Source of the DNA: Bacteroidota bacterium | GTDB lineage: Bacteria > Bacteroidota > Bacteroidia > Bacteroidales > SKPS01 | Assembly (NCBI GenBank): GCA_022709695.1 | Contig: JAKLII010000001.1 | Span: 212,881-276,880 of the forward strand | Direction: 5' to 3' | DNA length: 64,000 nucleotides | Part shown: positions 16,417 to 25,313 of the stretch, piece after piece | How the letters are laid out: each line of letters begins with the position of its first letter | Numbering within the stretch: position 1 is the first letter of the stretch | The notes under the pieces: generated by a model | Databases searched by the model: none | The model's input: only the letters and a program-made list of their open reading frames with translations | What the model was told of the DNA's origin: nothing | Program-made: the position numbers and the translations under genes

Positions 16417-17313
16417 ATGTTCAAGAAGAACCTGATCAAGCTGATTATCATTATCATGATAGGATTCACCACGATCCTGTTCTTCTCATCCGTATCAGCC
16501 CAGACCCGGACCCCTCAGTCCAAAACGGTTGCAGAGCAACAGGACGTTTCTGATGAGGGTTTTGAAAACGATTCCATTTTTACGGCACACTGGCATCAGA
16601 ACCAGATTCCTTTCGGGCTGCGCGACAGTCTGAAATCGATCATCACTGACACCTGCTTTGCAGAGGCTGTGTTACTTACCGGAAAAAAGGCAGGGAAATT
16701 TGCTGTTCCCTTTCAGAATAAAGTAACCTCGAAATTCGGCCCACGCAGATACCGTTATCATTATGGTACAGACATCAATCTTAACACCGGCGACACGGTT
16801 GTGGCAACCTTCGACGGAAAAGTCCGGATTGCAGCCTACCATTATGGTTACGGACATACGGTTGTTTTGAGGCATCTCAATGGGCTCGAAACCGTTTATG
16901 GCCATTTCTCAAAAATCCTGGTCGACACCAACCAGATGGTTAAAGCCGGACAGCCCATCGGGCTTGGCGGTAATACAGGCAGATCCTACGGAAGCCATCT
17001 CCATTTCGAAGTGCGGTATATGGGAATCCCGTTCAACCCTGAAACGGTTATGAACATTGAAGAGGGAAGGCTCCTGAATGACACCCTGATGCTCACCGCG
17101 TCCCATTTTAATTATATGGGAGGGAAATCCTCAAAAAGCCAAAGCGGCACGAAGGCTCCTGCAACCCTTGCCAAATATCATAAGGTTAAAAGCGGCGAAT
17201 GCCTCTCTACCATTGCCCAGAAAAACCGTACTTCCGTCACCAAAATCTGCCAGCTTAATAACATTTCACGCACTACCACATTGCAGATCGGAAGGACCTT
17301 GAGGGTAAGGTAA
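16417..17313 (+). CDS. M23 family metallopeptidase with C-terminal LysM
   Basis: 298 residues. N-terminal hydrophobic signal or anchor (8-29). The M23 domain (about 95-215) has the zinc ligands His115 and Asp119 (HYGTD) and the HxH pair His194/His196 (SHLHFE). A LysM domain (253-298, YHKVKSGECLSTIAQ ... LQIGRTLRVR) binds peptidoglycan. It is expected to cut peptide cross-links in the periplasm during growth or division. The three visible metal ligands suggest it is active rather than an EnvC-type activator. Confidence 0.95.
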   Translation: MFKKNLIKLIIIIMIGFTTILFFSSVSAQTRTPQSKTVAEQQDVSDEGFENDSIFTAHWHQNQIPFGLRDSLKSIITDTCFAEAVLLTGKKAGKFAVPFQNKVTSKFGPRRYRYHYGTDINLNTGDTVVATFDGKVRIAAYHYGYGHTVVLRHLNGLETVYGHFSKILVDTNQMVKAGQPIGLGGNTGRSYGSHLHFEVRYMGIPFNPETVMNIEEGRLLNDTLMLTASHFNYMGGKSSKSQSGTKAPATLAKYHKVKSGECLSTIAQKNRTSVTKICQLNNISRTTTLQIGRTLRVR

Positions 17314-17316
17314 TTA

Positions 17317-18165
17317 CTACTTATTCAGAATATCCCTTAATTCATCAACCAGGTTTTGGGCCTTTACGGGGCTCAATCGAAATTCCTCTATAACATTCAG
17401 TTGTTCAAATAATTGACTGCAGGTCACGATCCCCTTTTCGACCAAAACAGATTTTTGTTTTGACGAGAGATGCTCAAGGAGGGTAATGGGATATACCTGA
17501 TCCCTTTCGATGATTTCCTTCAGTCCATAGCCAGCCGGATAATCCCACCCCAGAAGCATTAATCCGCTGCATTTGCCAAAATCAACAGAGTCATCCGAAA
17601 AGCGGGTATTGGTTGCAATGCCTCCTGTAAATTTAACTCCGGCATTTTCAGGCAATTCCTTCCTTAACCGGATGATATCATCCATTCTCGATCGCACATA
17701 AAGGGGAACCTGCACCGACACATACTTACCCTGATCAACACCATATTTGCATTCAATGAAGATTTGTTCAGCAGCATTTACGGCAATCACATCCACCTCG
17801 TGAGATATGCAATGTCCCTGAATAATTTTGCCTACCTCAACCCTGTAACCTCTTTTTTTGAAAATCTCGCCTATGAAATGCTCAAATGGAAATCCTGTTT
17901 GCCCAAAATCAAAAAGTGATCGCTTTAGCCGGTAATGCATTGCATGCCTGCGGTTTTTCCTGCGCAGCATCCTGAAAGCCATTGTATAGATTAGTTTCGT
18001 TTTCATCCCGTCGAATAAATCCCGCTCAACTTCTCCCAGGATACTTTCTGCCAAAATCCGGTCAGCTCCAGCCTGCTGCAGTGATCGCAGCAACTTCTCT
18101 GCATCAAAATACTCGGTTTCCCCTGAAGCCTTCCTGATAACAATGTTTTTGCCTTTGTTTTTCAT
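17317..18165 (-). CDS. ATP-cone plus PD-(D/E)XK (Mrr-like) nuclease-fold protein
   Basis: 282 residues from ATG 18165 (start of MKNKGKNIVIRKASG); the frame stays open upstream to 18270 without recognisable homology. The N-terminal domain (about 5-90) is an ATP-cone like that of ribonucleotide reductase. A restriction-endonuclease-like domain (about 95-210) follows with the catalytic pattern HEVDVIAVN ... IFIECKYG (Asp and Glu-x-Lys). The C-terminus (230-282) may be helix-hairpin-helix-like. No methyltransferase lies nearby, so classical restriction-modification is unlikely; nucleotide-sensing DNA cleavage is inferred. It converges on the M23 gene, 3 nt apart. Confidence 0.85.
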   Translation of the reverse strand: MKNKGKNIVIRKASGETEYFDAEKLLRSLQQAGADRILAESILGEVERDLFDGMKTKLIYTMAFRMLRRKNRRHAMHYRLKRSLFDFGQTGFPFEHFIGEIFKKRGYRVEVGKIIQGHCISHEVDVIAVNAAEQIFIECKYGVDQGKYVSVQVPLYVRSRMDDIIRLRKELPENAGVKFTGGIATNTRFSDDSVDFGKCSGLMLLGWDYPAGYGLKEIIERDQVYPITLLEHLSSKQKSVLVEKGIVTCSQLFEQLNVIEEFRLSPVKAQNLVDELRDILNK

Positions 18166-18329
18166 CTCTGTTGGATTTGATTGACTGGTTTTGTTATGAT
18201 GACATTCATCAAAATTACGCTTATAATGCATGACCCAGACTAATTTCATGGAATTACAGGTTAAATCCACCTGAGGTTATACGTATTTATAAAGTTCCCG
18301 TAATAATTTAAGCTAGTTTTACTTTATTT

Positions 18330-18412
18330 CACTGAGAAAGAATGAGATAATACACTGAGATTCACTGAGGTTTTCTCAGTGGTTCTCAGTGTTTTCTCAG
18401 TGTAACTCAGTG
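18330..18412. repeat. Intergenic inverted repeat of CACTGAG words
   Basis: Left arm 18330-18369 contains CACTGAG three times and right arm 18375-18412 contains CTCAGTG four times, giving a long imperfect hairpin. It resembles the dispersed inverted repeats of other Bacteroidota. The gap 18166-18528 holds only this repeat and a weak -7-like TACTTTTA at 18502-18509 before the next gene. Confidence 0.75.
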
Positions 18413-18528
18413 TAAAAATGAAGGATTGATGGATTAATCTGCATTATTCTTTTTCCTTCGTACCGGAGGCTTTTCCTTTTTATCTGGGTCAGGCTTTTCA
18501 CTACTTTTACCGCTTAAATATCTCTGAA

Positions 18529-20553
18529 ATGAAAAAAATCCAGTTTCTGATTGCTTTAGTTGCCATGCAGTTATCGGTTTTTGGTATTGATACCTTAAAG
18601 GTTCAGTCGAAGATTACCGATGTTACTGTATTTTTCAGCGGGGCTCAGGTCACCCGGATGATTGATCTGGACGCTACTAAAGGGAAGCACCTGTTGATTG
18701 CCGACCAGCTGCCCATGGAGTTAAACCCGCAAAGCCTGCAGGTAGATGGGATAGATTTCTGCAAGATCCTGTCGGTGAAGCACCAGGTGATTTTTCCTGC
18801 CGATGCAAAGAAAGGGAAGGAAGAGGCAGCACTTCAGGATGAAATTGAACTTCAGGAGCAGAAGATACTGGAGATAAAAAACCGGTATGCAGTGTACGAT
18901 CTGGAGGAAAACCTACTGATGGGTAACAGCAAGTTTGGGACAAAGGACGAAGGAACCACCGTGGCTGAGATCAGGGAAGCCGCAGACTTTTACCGCCTTC
19001 GCCTGAACGAGATCCGGCAGGGAAAGCTGAACCTATCAAGGGAAACAGACCAAATCAACAAGAAGATTCAGGAGCTGTATGGCAGGCTGAACGAGCTCAC
19101 GGCAGCCAAAACCAAACCTTACAGCCAGGTGATTATTTCTGTAGAGTGCGAAAAAGTGGTAAAAGGGAGTTTCAGGATCCGTTATTATGTGCCTTCGGCA
19201 GGTTGGGCTCCTTACTATGATTTTCGTGTGGATGAAATCACAAAGCCCCTGAGTATCGTCTACAATGCCAACGTATATCAATCTACGGGTGAAAGCTGGA
19301 ACCAGGTGAACCTTACCCTGTCGAGCCATAATCCTTCGCTGAGTGGCGATAAACCTGAGCTTTCACCCTGGTATCTGGGAAGGAGCATCCCAGTTCAGCA
19401 GCTTACCAATCCCAATGGGATCGGATCACTGAAGGGCCGTGTGCTCGATGAGGAGACAGGTGAGGCCATTCCTTTTGCCAATGTTATCGTTGAAAGGAAC
19501 AACCAGCTCATTACAGGTACCGTCAGCGATATGGATGGACAATTCATGATCAAGCCTCTCGCAGTCGGTACGTACAATGTCAAGGTCACCTACATCGGTT
19601 ACCAGACTGTTCTTGTGACAGGTGTGAGTGTGAGAGCCGATCAGATCACTTTTTTACAGGATTTTAAACTGAAGGCCAATAATTTGCAGCTGCAGGAAGT
19701 GGTGATAAACAACTATGCTGCACCGTTGATGGATAAAAGCAACATGACCATCACGAGCCAGGAAATCATGAAGATGCCTGCAGCCAGCGGTGTTTATGCT
19801 TATTCTGCCGTACCTGATGGTCTGGATCTATCCTCCGGTGATTTCTGGGCCAGGAGCAGTCAGGCTAAGAGCCATTCGAAGGCAGAAGATAAGGAGGAGG
19901 GTGTGGTGATTTCAAACTACATCTCCAACTCACTAAAAACCAACATCACCAACATGGAATACCGGATTGACATCCCGTACACCATCCCTTCCAATGGTGA
20001 AGATTACAGCATCAGAATCAAGGAGGTGAGCGTTCCGGTAAGGTATGTGTACCATTGTATCCCCAAAATCGACCCTGCGGTATTTCTGAGTGCTGAGATT
20101 GTAGACTGGAATCAACTGAATCTCCTGTCCGGAAAAACAAACATCTATTTCCAGGGTACTTTCACCAGCCAATCGTACATCGATGCCGAAAAAGCCTCCG
20201 ACACACTCACCATTTCCCTTGGGCGGGATCACAATGTTCTGGTAACCCGCGACGGCAGCAAGGAGTTGATGGATAAAAAAATCATCGGCAGCAATATCCG
20301 GGAGACCATCGGATGGGATATTTCGCTGAAAAACAACCGGAACACGGTGATCAATATCATTGTGGAAGACCAGTTCCCGGTTTCGGAGAAGAAGTCGATA
20401 GAGGTTGAAAAGATTGATTACTCCGGGGCTGTACTCGACGAAAAGACCGGAAAACTCACCTGGACCCTGGTGCTTGAACCCGGAGCCAAACGGGTGATAT
20501 CGTACAAATATGCGGTAAAATACCCCAGGTTGGTGAACCTGATGCTGGAATAG
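18529..20553 (+). CDS. MuiA-like protein (DUF4140/DUF4139) with inserted carboxypeptidase-regulatory-like domain
   Basis: 674 residues, exported (signal 1-20). N-terminal DUF4140 (about 25-120, KITDVTVFFSGAQVTRMI), a coiled coil of about 100-200, then DUF4139 beginning SFRIRYYVPSAGWAPYYDFRV. DUF4139 is interrupted at about 302-390 by a CarboxypepD_reg-like beta domain (LKGRVLDEETGEAIPFANV ... VTYIGYQTVLVTGVSV), the module usually found at the start of TonB-dependent receptors. The rest (about 470-674) completes DUF4139. Related proteins are called mucoidy inhibitor A; their molecular role is unknown. Confidence 0.88.
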   Translation: MKKIQFLIALVAMQLSVFGIDTLKVQSKITDVTVFFSGAQVTRMIDLDATKGKHLLIADQLPMELNPQSLQVDGIDFCKILSVKHQVIFPADAKKGKEEAALQDEIELQEQKILEIKNRYAVYDLEENLLMGNSKFGTKDEGTTVAEIREAADFYRLRLNEIRQGKLNLSRETDQINKKIQELYGRLNELTAAKTKPYSQVIISVECEKVVKGSFRIRYYVPSAGWAPYYDFRVDEITKPLSIVYNANVYQSTGESWNQVNLTLSSHNPSLSGDKPELSPWYLGRSIPVQQLTNPNGIGSLKGRVLDEETGEAIPFANVIVERNNQLITGTVSDMDGQFMIKPLAVGTYNVKVTYIGYQTVLVTGVSVRADQITFLQDFKLKANNLQLQEVVINNYAAPLMDKSNMTITSQEIMKMPAASGVYAYSAVPDGLDLSSGDFWARSSQAKSHSKAEDKEEGVVISNYISNSLKTNITNMEYRIDIPYTIPSNGEDYSIRIKEVSVPVRYVYHCIPKIDPAVFLSAEIVDWNQLNLLSGKTNIYFQGTFTSQSYIDAEKASDTLTISLGRDHNVLVTRDGSKELMDKKIIGSNIRETIGWDISLKNNRNTVINIIVEDQFPVSEKKSIEVEKIDYSGAVLDEKTGKLTWTLVLEPGAKRVISYKYAVKYPRLVNLMLE

Positions 20554-20600
20554 AGAAGACCCCGGTTTTGGATTGATTTCCTGAAATTAAGATCAAGCCT

Positions 20601-21150
20601 ATGGACAGGATCTATATTTTTATAGCCTTAAGCATCCCCATAATAATCGTCTCACGGCGAGCTCTTCTGAAGGTAAAGAGCCATGGTTTTTACAGATTCT
20701 TCGCCTGGGAGAGCATCGGTTGGCTCTTAGCATCCAACTATTCCTATTGGTTTTTTCGTCCTTTCTCCATACCTCAGATTTTCTCCTGGATATTGCTGAT
20801 TATCTCGGTTTACCTTGTGATTTTCGGGGTGATCCTCCTGAAAAAAGCAGGAAAGCCGGAGAAAAGCAGGAGCGAAGATGCGCTTTTTACGTTCGAACAA
20901 ACCACGAAGCTGATAGACACAGGGATTTATCAATACATCCGACATCCGCTGTTATGCATCCCTGCTTTTTTTAACATGGGGAATTTTCTTAAAGCAAATG
21001 ACCATTGAATTACTTCTGGTGTCCCTGCTGTCATCGGTATTTTTATATCTGACCGCCAGAGCTGACGAAAAGGAGTGCGTTGTTTTCTTTGGAAAACCAT
21101 ACACTGAATACATGAAAAGGAGCAAGATGTTTCTTCCTTACCTGTTTTGA
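20601..21150 (+). pseudogene. Isoprenylcysteine carboxyl methyltransferase-like membrane protein, frameshifted
   Basis: The first frame (20601-21008) encodes membrane helices and then TGIYQYIRHPL, where the family normally continues Y-A-S-L-L-F. The expected continuation (YASLLFLTWGIFLKQMT ... MFLPYLF) is intact in the +1 frame through a stop at 21148-21150. The shift maps to CTGTTATGC at 20949-20957: removing one T (20952 or 20953) restores one reading frame of about 182 residues. This is either a true pseudogene or a one-base assembly or sequencing error. The family (ICMT/PEMT) methylates lipids or isoprenoid groups. Confidence 0.82.
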
Positions 21151-21184
21151 CAACTCCGGTCATCTGGTTAACAACGGTGCAAAG

Positions 21185-22411
21185 CTATTCGCAGAGTTTC
21201 GGGTACTCGAGAGTGGCCCTGGGATGCCCCAGCTCTTTGGCTGCGAGCAGATCCTGGCAGGCACCATCGCGGTCATTCCTTTCTGAACGGATCATCCCCC
21301 TGTGGTAGTGGGCATCTCCTGTGGGCCGCAGGCTGATAGACTTGTCGAAATCTGCCAGCGCCAGGTCGTACCGTTTCTGTTCAAAGTATATGATGCCGCG
21401 TTGTTCGTAGGTTTTATAGTATTCCGGTTCCAGCTCAATGGCACGGTTGAAGTCGCGGAAGGCAGAGCCCTCGCGCCCCATCCTGAAATTGGCGATTCCT
21501 TTGTTCAGAAATGCCCTGGCGTTCTTTTTATCATACACAATGCACCGTGCAAAGTCGTCCTCAGCCTCTTTGTATTTCCGGAGTCTCAGATAGCTGATGC
21601 CGCGGTTCAGATGGATCTCCGGGTCCCGTGTCCTGTACTTGACGATAAGTGGGGTATAGTACTCAACCGCTTTTTCGAAACGATAGAGTTCAAAGGCCAG
21701 GTTGCCGGCATGCGTATATATCTCCTCGGAATTCACTCCCAGCCCGATTGCTTTCTCGTAATCGGTCATGGCGTTCCGGAGTTTACCGGCCCCCTCCAGC
21801 CCCAGTCCTTTGTAAAACCAGGCCATGGCAATTCCGGTGTCGAGCTTTAACGCCGATTCCTGATCCTCAATATTCGCCTGGTAGTTTTTCATTTTCTGAT
21901 GAATCCGACCCCGGTTGTGCCAGGCCATTTTATCCTTCTCGTTGATTTGCAGGGATTTGGTATAATCATCTACCGCTCCCTGATAGTCAAGCTCAACCTC
22001 TTTCAGGGCAGCCCGCTCCACATAGGCTTCGAAAAACTGCGGATATGCCTTGATGGCTGCATCGAAATCCTCCATCGCTTTCTTCAGTTCGGCAGTCTCC
22101 ACATAATACTTCCCACGGAACAGCAATGCGGGGGCGTAATCCTTCTTTCGCTGGATGGCCCGGTTATAGTCGGCCAGCGCCTCCTGCTTTTTCCCCAGCT
22201 CGTATTGGCAGCGGCCCCGCAGGTAATAGGCCTCGAAATACTGGTCGTTCCGCTCTATCACTTTGGTGAAATCAACCATTGCATCCTTGTAGTAACCGGT
22301 CTTGAACTTCTCAAGCCCGGCATCGAACAGTTTGCTGGTGTTCTGGGCCCAAAGCCGGGGTATTCCCAAAATCAATATGGCTAAAGTCAATAATAAAGTT
22401 TTCTTAAGCAT
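21185..22411 (-). CDS. TPR repeat protein, exported
   Basis: 408 residues with signal peptide 1-22 (cleaved near LWAQN). At least ten consecutive 34-residue TPR units follow, with typical motifs such as AYYLRGRCQYELGKKQEALADYNRAI and ALADFDKSISLRP. TPR arrays scaffold protein complexes; partner unknown, probably periplasmic. The ATG (22411) is one base after the TGA of the RhuM remnant, so it may be translated by coupling with that remnant. Confidence 0.93.
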   Translation of the reverse strand: MLKKTLLLTLAILILGIPRLWAQNTSKLFDAGLEKFKTGYYKDAMVDFTKVIERNDQYFEAYYLRGRCQYELGKKQEALADYNRAIQRKKDYAPALLFRGKYYVETAELKKAMEDFDAAIKAYPQFFEAYVERAALKEVELDYQGAVDDYTKSLQINEKDKMAWHNRGRIHQKMKNYQANIEDQESALKLDTGIAMAWFYKGLGLEGAGKLRNAMTDYEKAIGLGVNSEEIYTHAGNLAFELYRFEKAVEYYTPLIVKYRTRDPEIHLNRGISYLRLRKYKEAEDDFARCIVYDKKNARAFLNKGIANFRMGREGSAFRDFNRAIELEPEYYKTYEQRGIIYFEQKRYDLALADFDKSISLRPTGDAHYHRGMIRSERNDRDGACQDLLAAKELGHPRATLEYPKLCE

Positions 22412-22412
22412 A

Positions 22413-22700
22413 TCATTTAAATATGACGTACAAATTATAGTTTAGCAGCTTCCGATTTACTTTTCTTTTGCCTTCTACCCGAACTTGTGCAAAATTTGCA
22501 CAAGTTGACGCTCTATCTAATTCGCCACTGGAATAAATGTTCTTTATGTGTTTAAGTATTGAAGTCCTATCTGTCTGAAATAAATCGGATAGTTGATATT
22601 GATTAAGCCAGACGGTTTGAGCCTCAAATCTCACCTCGACAGATGGCTCATCTTCACCTGTAAAGTAAATTTCAATATTATACTCCGATTGCCCGGTCAT
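22413..22700 (-). pseudogene. RhuM family (virulence protein) N-terminal remnant
   Basis: 95 residues matching only the N-terminal wing of the RhuM family: VWLNQYQLSDLFQTDRTSILKHIKNIYSSGELD, then CANFAQVRVEGKRK and NYNLYVIFK. Family members run past 300 residues and continue here with I-S-V-G-Y-R-V; this copy stops right after YNLYVI, directly against the TPR gene. The 3' part appears deleted at the junction. Residual DNA-binding activity cannot be excluded. RhuM genes are often carried on mobile islands. Confidence 0.75.
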
Positions 22701-22761
22701 ACTGCTTGAGGCTCCTTAAATTTGTTATCTTTCTGAAAGGAAAATACATTATTACATAACA

Positions 22762-22769
22762 CAAAGATA
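22762..22769 (-). promoter_or_regulatory. Bacteroidota -7 motif on minus strand (TATCTTTG)
   Basis: CAAAGATA on plus equals TATCTTTG on minus, 62 nt upstream of the RhuM remnant start; it may still drive the TPR gene. Confidence 0.35.
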
Positions 22770-22772
22770 TCA

Positions 22773-23375
22773 CTATTCATGATGCACTTTCAGAATCCGA
22801 TCCACCTGCCGGTGCACCATCTCCTGAAAATCTTTGTAGGATGCAGGACGGCGCCGGTTCAGGTACATCACAAGCATACCGGTAACAGTGTGGCGCAGAG
22901 ATTCAGCAATCAGGGCTGCCTGTTCCACGGTAAGTGTTCCTGATTCCAGGCATTCATCCCATGCAGGTTTGCAAACGTTTTCCAGCGACCGCTCAATCGT
23001 GATGAGGGTGCCTTCGCGGTTGCCGAGGTCGTATGCCCTGGCCGTGAAGAAAAGCTCGAAGATACCGGGGTATTCGGTAAAAAACCGGATGTAGGCCATT
23101 ACCCGGGCTTTGACCCTTTCATGGCAGCCTCCCTTTACCATTTTCACCTGCTCCTCCACATCCAGCCTGCACTCTTCCTGAAAATCCTGCACACAGAGAA
23201 AGATCAGTTCATTCAGGTCCCTGAAATAGTTGTACATGGTGGCAAATGAATACCCTGCATGATCTGCCACTGCCCTCACGCTCACACTGCGTATCCCCTC
23301 CCCTTTGATGAGGTTCTTTGTGGCCTCGATGAAATAGCCCCGCATACGCTGTTCCTGTAGTTCTTTGTTTTTCAT
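22773..23375 (-). CDS. TetR/AcrR family transcriptional regulator
   Basis: 200 residues. N-terminal helix-turn-helix (about 10-55: EATKNLIKGEGIRSVSVRAVADHAGYSFATMYNYFRDLNELI) with the TetR pattern; the C-terminal helical ligand domain includes a FTEYPGIFELFF segment. No efflux pump or enzyme adjoins it, so target and ligand are unknown. A -7 motif 21 nt upstream gives a short leader. Autoregulation is likely by family habit, but no operator was identified. Confidence 0.93.
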   Translation of the reverse strand: MKNKELQEQRMRGYFIEATKNLIKGEGIRSVSVRAVADHAGYSFATMYNYFRDLNELIFLCVQDFQEECRLDVEEQVKMVKGGCHERVKARVMAYIRFFTEYPGIFELFFTARAYDLGNREGTLITIERSLENVCKPAWDECLESGTLTVEQAALIAESLRHTVTGMLVMYLNRRRPASYKDFQEMVHRQVDRILKVHHE

Positions 23376-23395
23376 GATTTATAAATTTAGCGCTG

Positions 23396-23403
23396 CAAAG
23401 ATA
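23396..23403 (-). promoter_or_regulatory. Bacteroidota -7 motif of the TetR gene (TATCTTTG)
   Basis: CAAAGATA on plus, 21 nt before ATG 23375. A CAA (TTG on minus) at 23425-23427 gives an acceptable -33 spacing of about 21 nt. Confidence 0.55.
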
Positions 23404-23571
23404 ATGAACAATGTTAATATATTGCAATGCTGATACATTTTTTTATCAGAACGCGGATGACGCTGATTACTATGATCTTTTATGATATCTTTTTAGGATT
23501 GATTGTCAGCGGTTTGCCAACATTACTGAAAGCCATTTTCCTTTGATAGCAATCACATGTATGTGAACATT

Positions 23572-24243
23572 TTATTCACCAGGTTTCCTGATAAGGATGG
23601 TAACCGGTTCAAATCTTGTCCAGCATTCGCTTCCGGGACCACTTCCACGAATATCAAAGAATATCAGGGAATAACCTGGTTCCTCGTTATCAATGAACTT
23701 TATCAGATCCGGGGAGAATCTATTTCCGGACACATTGTATTCGCTGTATATCAGCGAATCATTCCTATAAGCTTCTACAGAAAATGTATCCACACGAAAA
23801 TAGATATCTGTAATAAAAAAATCCTCAAAGAAGAGTTCGAGTTTTGGTCTCTCAAGCAGCTTGTCTTTCCATGTCGCCCCACCCTTCTTCCAAGAAACAG
23901 CCAAAACCGGCTGTGTGGCATTTTTAACTCTATACGATGTGGTATCAATCCATTTGATCCCTTTACGGGTTTTTAATCCTACAAAAATCTGTACGCTCAT
24001 TAGAGAACAACTATCGGTAAAATAAAAATATTCTCCGGGTTTCATGCCAGGCCTTAGAGTTCCAACATTAGCTTTAGCAACAATGTTCTTTATCTGTTGA
24101 TTTTCCACTACTATCTTCACGGGATTTTCAATCAGAGTAAAAATTACACTCGAGTTATCAGGCCTTATTGCCACTTCCTGGGCAGCTATCATTTTCTGGA
24201 GCATCAGACAAAAGATGACGCAAAGTGTAAGAATTAATTTCAT
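23572..24243 (-). CDS. Secreted protein resembling GldM C-terminal domains, paralogue A
   Basis: 223 residues, signal peptide 1-21 (cleaved near IAAQE). The pattern follows the two C-terminal beta domains of T9SS motor protein GldM: ENPVKIVVENQQIKNIVAKANVGTLRPG, a YRVKNATQPVLAVSW linker, then FFITDIYFRVDTFSVEAYR ... VSGNRFSPDLIKFID ... FFDIRGSGPG. The GldM transmembrane helix and N-terminal half are absent. Similarity was judged by eye, so moderate confidence. It forms a tandem pair with the next gene (30 nt apart). Confidence 0.7.
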   Translation of the reverse strand: MKLILTLCVIFCLMLQKMIAAQEVAIRPDNSSVIFTLIENPVKIVVENQQIKNIVAKANVGTLRPGMKPGEYFYFTDSCSLMSVQIFVGLKTRKGIKWIDTTSYRVKNATQPVLAVSWKKGGATWKDKLLERPKLELFFEDFFITDIYFRVDTFSVEAYRNDSLIYSEYNVSGNRFSPDLIKFIDNEEPGYSLIFFDIRGSGPGSECWTRFEPVTILIRKPGE

Positions 24244-24273
24244 GCCTTGGTTGATCTTTAGAATCTAATTGAG

Positions 24274-24930
24274 CTATAAAATCATAAAACGTATTGTGTC
24301 CGGGTATTTACATTGGGGACGTGGAACGCATAGTATAAAGTCGGAGAAAACGTAAACATCACCTGATTGTGAGGTTTCGAGACACCGGATTAATTCATTT
24401 GGAAATTTGTTCCCTTCTATGGATGTGAGGCTGAAGTGGGTTGTGTCGTTTCGCAATACCTTCACAGACCAGAATTTTATGCACTGGTTTGTGTCAGGAA
24501 GGTACAACATATCACTATAGGTGAGTTGCAGCCATGGATCTTGCAATAAAACTTCCTTGTGAAGCATTCCGCTCCAATGATCCGCAATCGTAATCTTAGG
24601 ACAGGGAATATTTCTTTGCCTGAACTGATGGGTTGTAAGCCATTTGATCGTATCACCTGACGGGATACCCACTTTTATATGGACTTCCTTAGCCGAACTT
24701 GTATCTCTGAAGATAAAATGGCAATCGGACTTTCTTTCAAGATTTCCACTACTGGCTGAAACAACGATCTTGCTGCAAGGATAACGCTCAATTGCCATGC
24801 TGATTGGGTTTTCCACACCTCTGTACAAGACACAAGAACTTGGTAAAGAAACCACCACCTCCTGACCGGATGTTGCAATTGAAATCAGGAACATTACTCC
24901 AGTTATTGAGAATAAGATCAGTTTCTTCAT
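24274..24930 (-). CDS. Secreted protein resembling GldM C-terminal domains, paralogue B
   Basis: 218 residues, signal peptide 1-22 (ISIATSGQE). Same architecture as its downstream neighbour: VENPISMAIERYPCSKIVVSASSGNLE, FRQRNIPCPKITIADHW, then SDMLYLPDTNQCIKFWSVKVLRND ... IEGNKFPNELIRCLETSQSGDVYVFSDF. Both proteins have the two-domain beta pattern seen in GldM D3/D4. Sequence divergence between them is high, so the duplication is old. Function is unknown; binding to T9SS components or cargo is a guess. Confidence 0.7.
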   Translation of the reverse strand: MKKLILFSITGVMFLISIATSGQEVVVSLPSSCVLYRGVENPISMAIERYPCSKIVVSASSGNLERKSDCHFIFRDTSSAKEVHIKVGIPSGDTIKWLTTHQFRQRNIPCPKITIADHWSGMLHKEVLLQDPWLQLTYSDMLYLPDTNQCIKFWSVKVLRNDTTHFSLTSIEGNKFPNELIRCLETSQSGDVYVFSDFILCVPRPQCKYPDTIRFMIL

Positions 24931-25313
24931 TTGATGTTGCCGAATTTATAACAACGTTAAACAAGAAGAACAAATCGGGGCATGGGCGTATTTTCCATTG
25001 CTCTGCAATTTCGCCTATATAATCATCAAAAATAGAATATTATCCGGAAGAACACAATCAATATCAATTATGCCATACACGTCAACCATTAAGATGCTCT
25101 TTCGCCAGCGCCTTCAGATAGCTTTTTACTTATAATGATTCCGACAGATAACAGGGTGAAATTCAACAAACATCCTTTATCATAACCGAACTTTCTCCTA
25201 TAAAGCAGGAATTGACCATCAGCCTCTTCATCAGCAATGGCTTATCTGCCATGTAAGGGAATTGAATTACGAGAAAACGGGATTGAAGGCCAACGGCCAA
25301 AGGCCAATAGCTG
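24931..25313. other. Intergenic gap of 383 bp
   Basis: Holds a minus-strand -7 motif TATTTTTG (25034-25027, 97 nt before ATG 24930) and, at its far end (25288-25310), a GGCCAAC/GGCCAAA/GGCCAAT tandem starting 4 nt after the DUF2461 stop codon. No ORF or RNA structure was recognised in the rest. Confidence 0.5.

Noticed and set aside
17317..18165. Type IV or II restriction-modification system
   Set aside because: Nuclease domain only; no methyltransferase or specificity subunit, and the ATP-cone is atypical.
21302..22384. Several plus-strand ORFs
   Set aside because: Antisense to a strongly supported TPR gene.
24931..25313. Small gene or riboswitch in the 383-bp gap
   Set aside because: No ORF with coding features and no recognised aptamer pattern.
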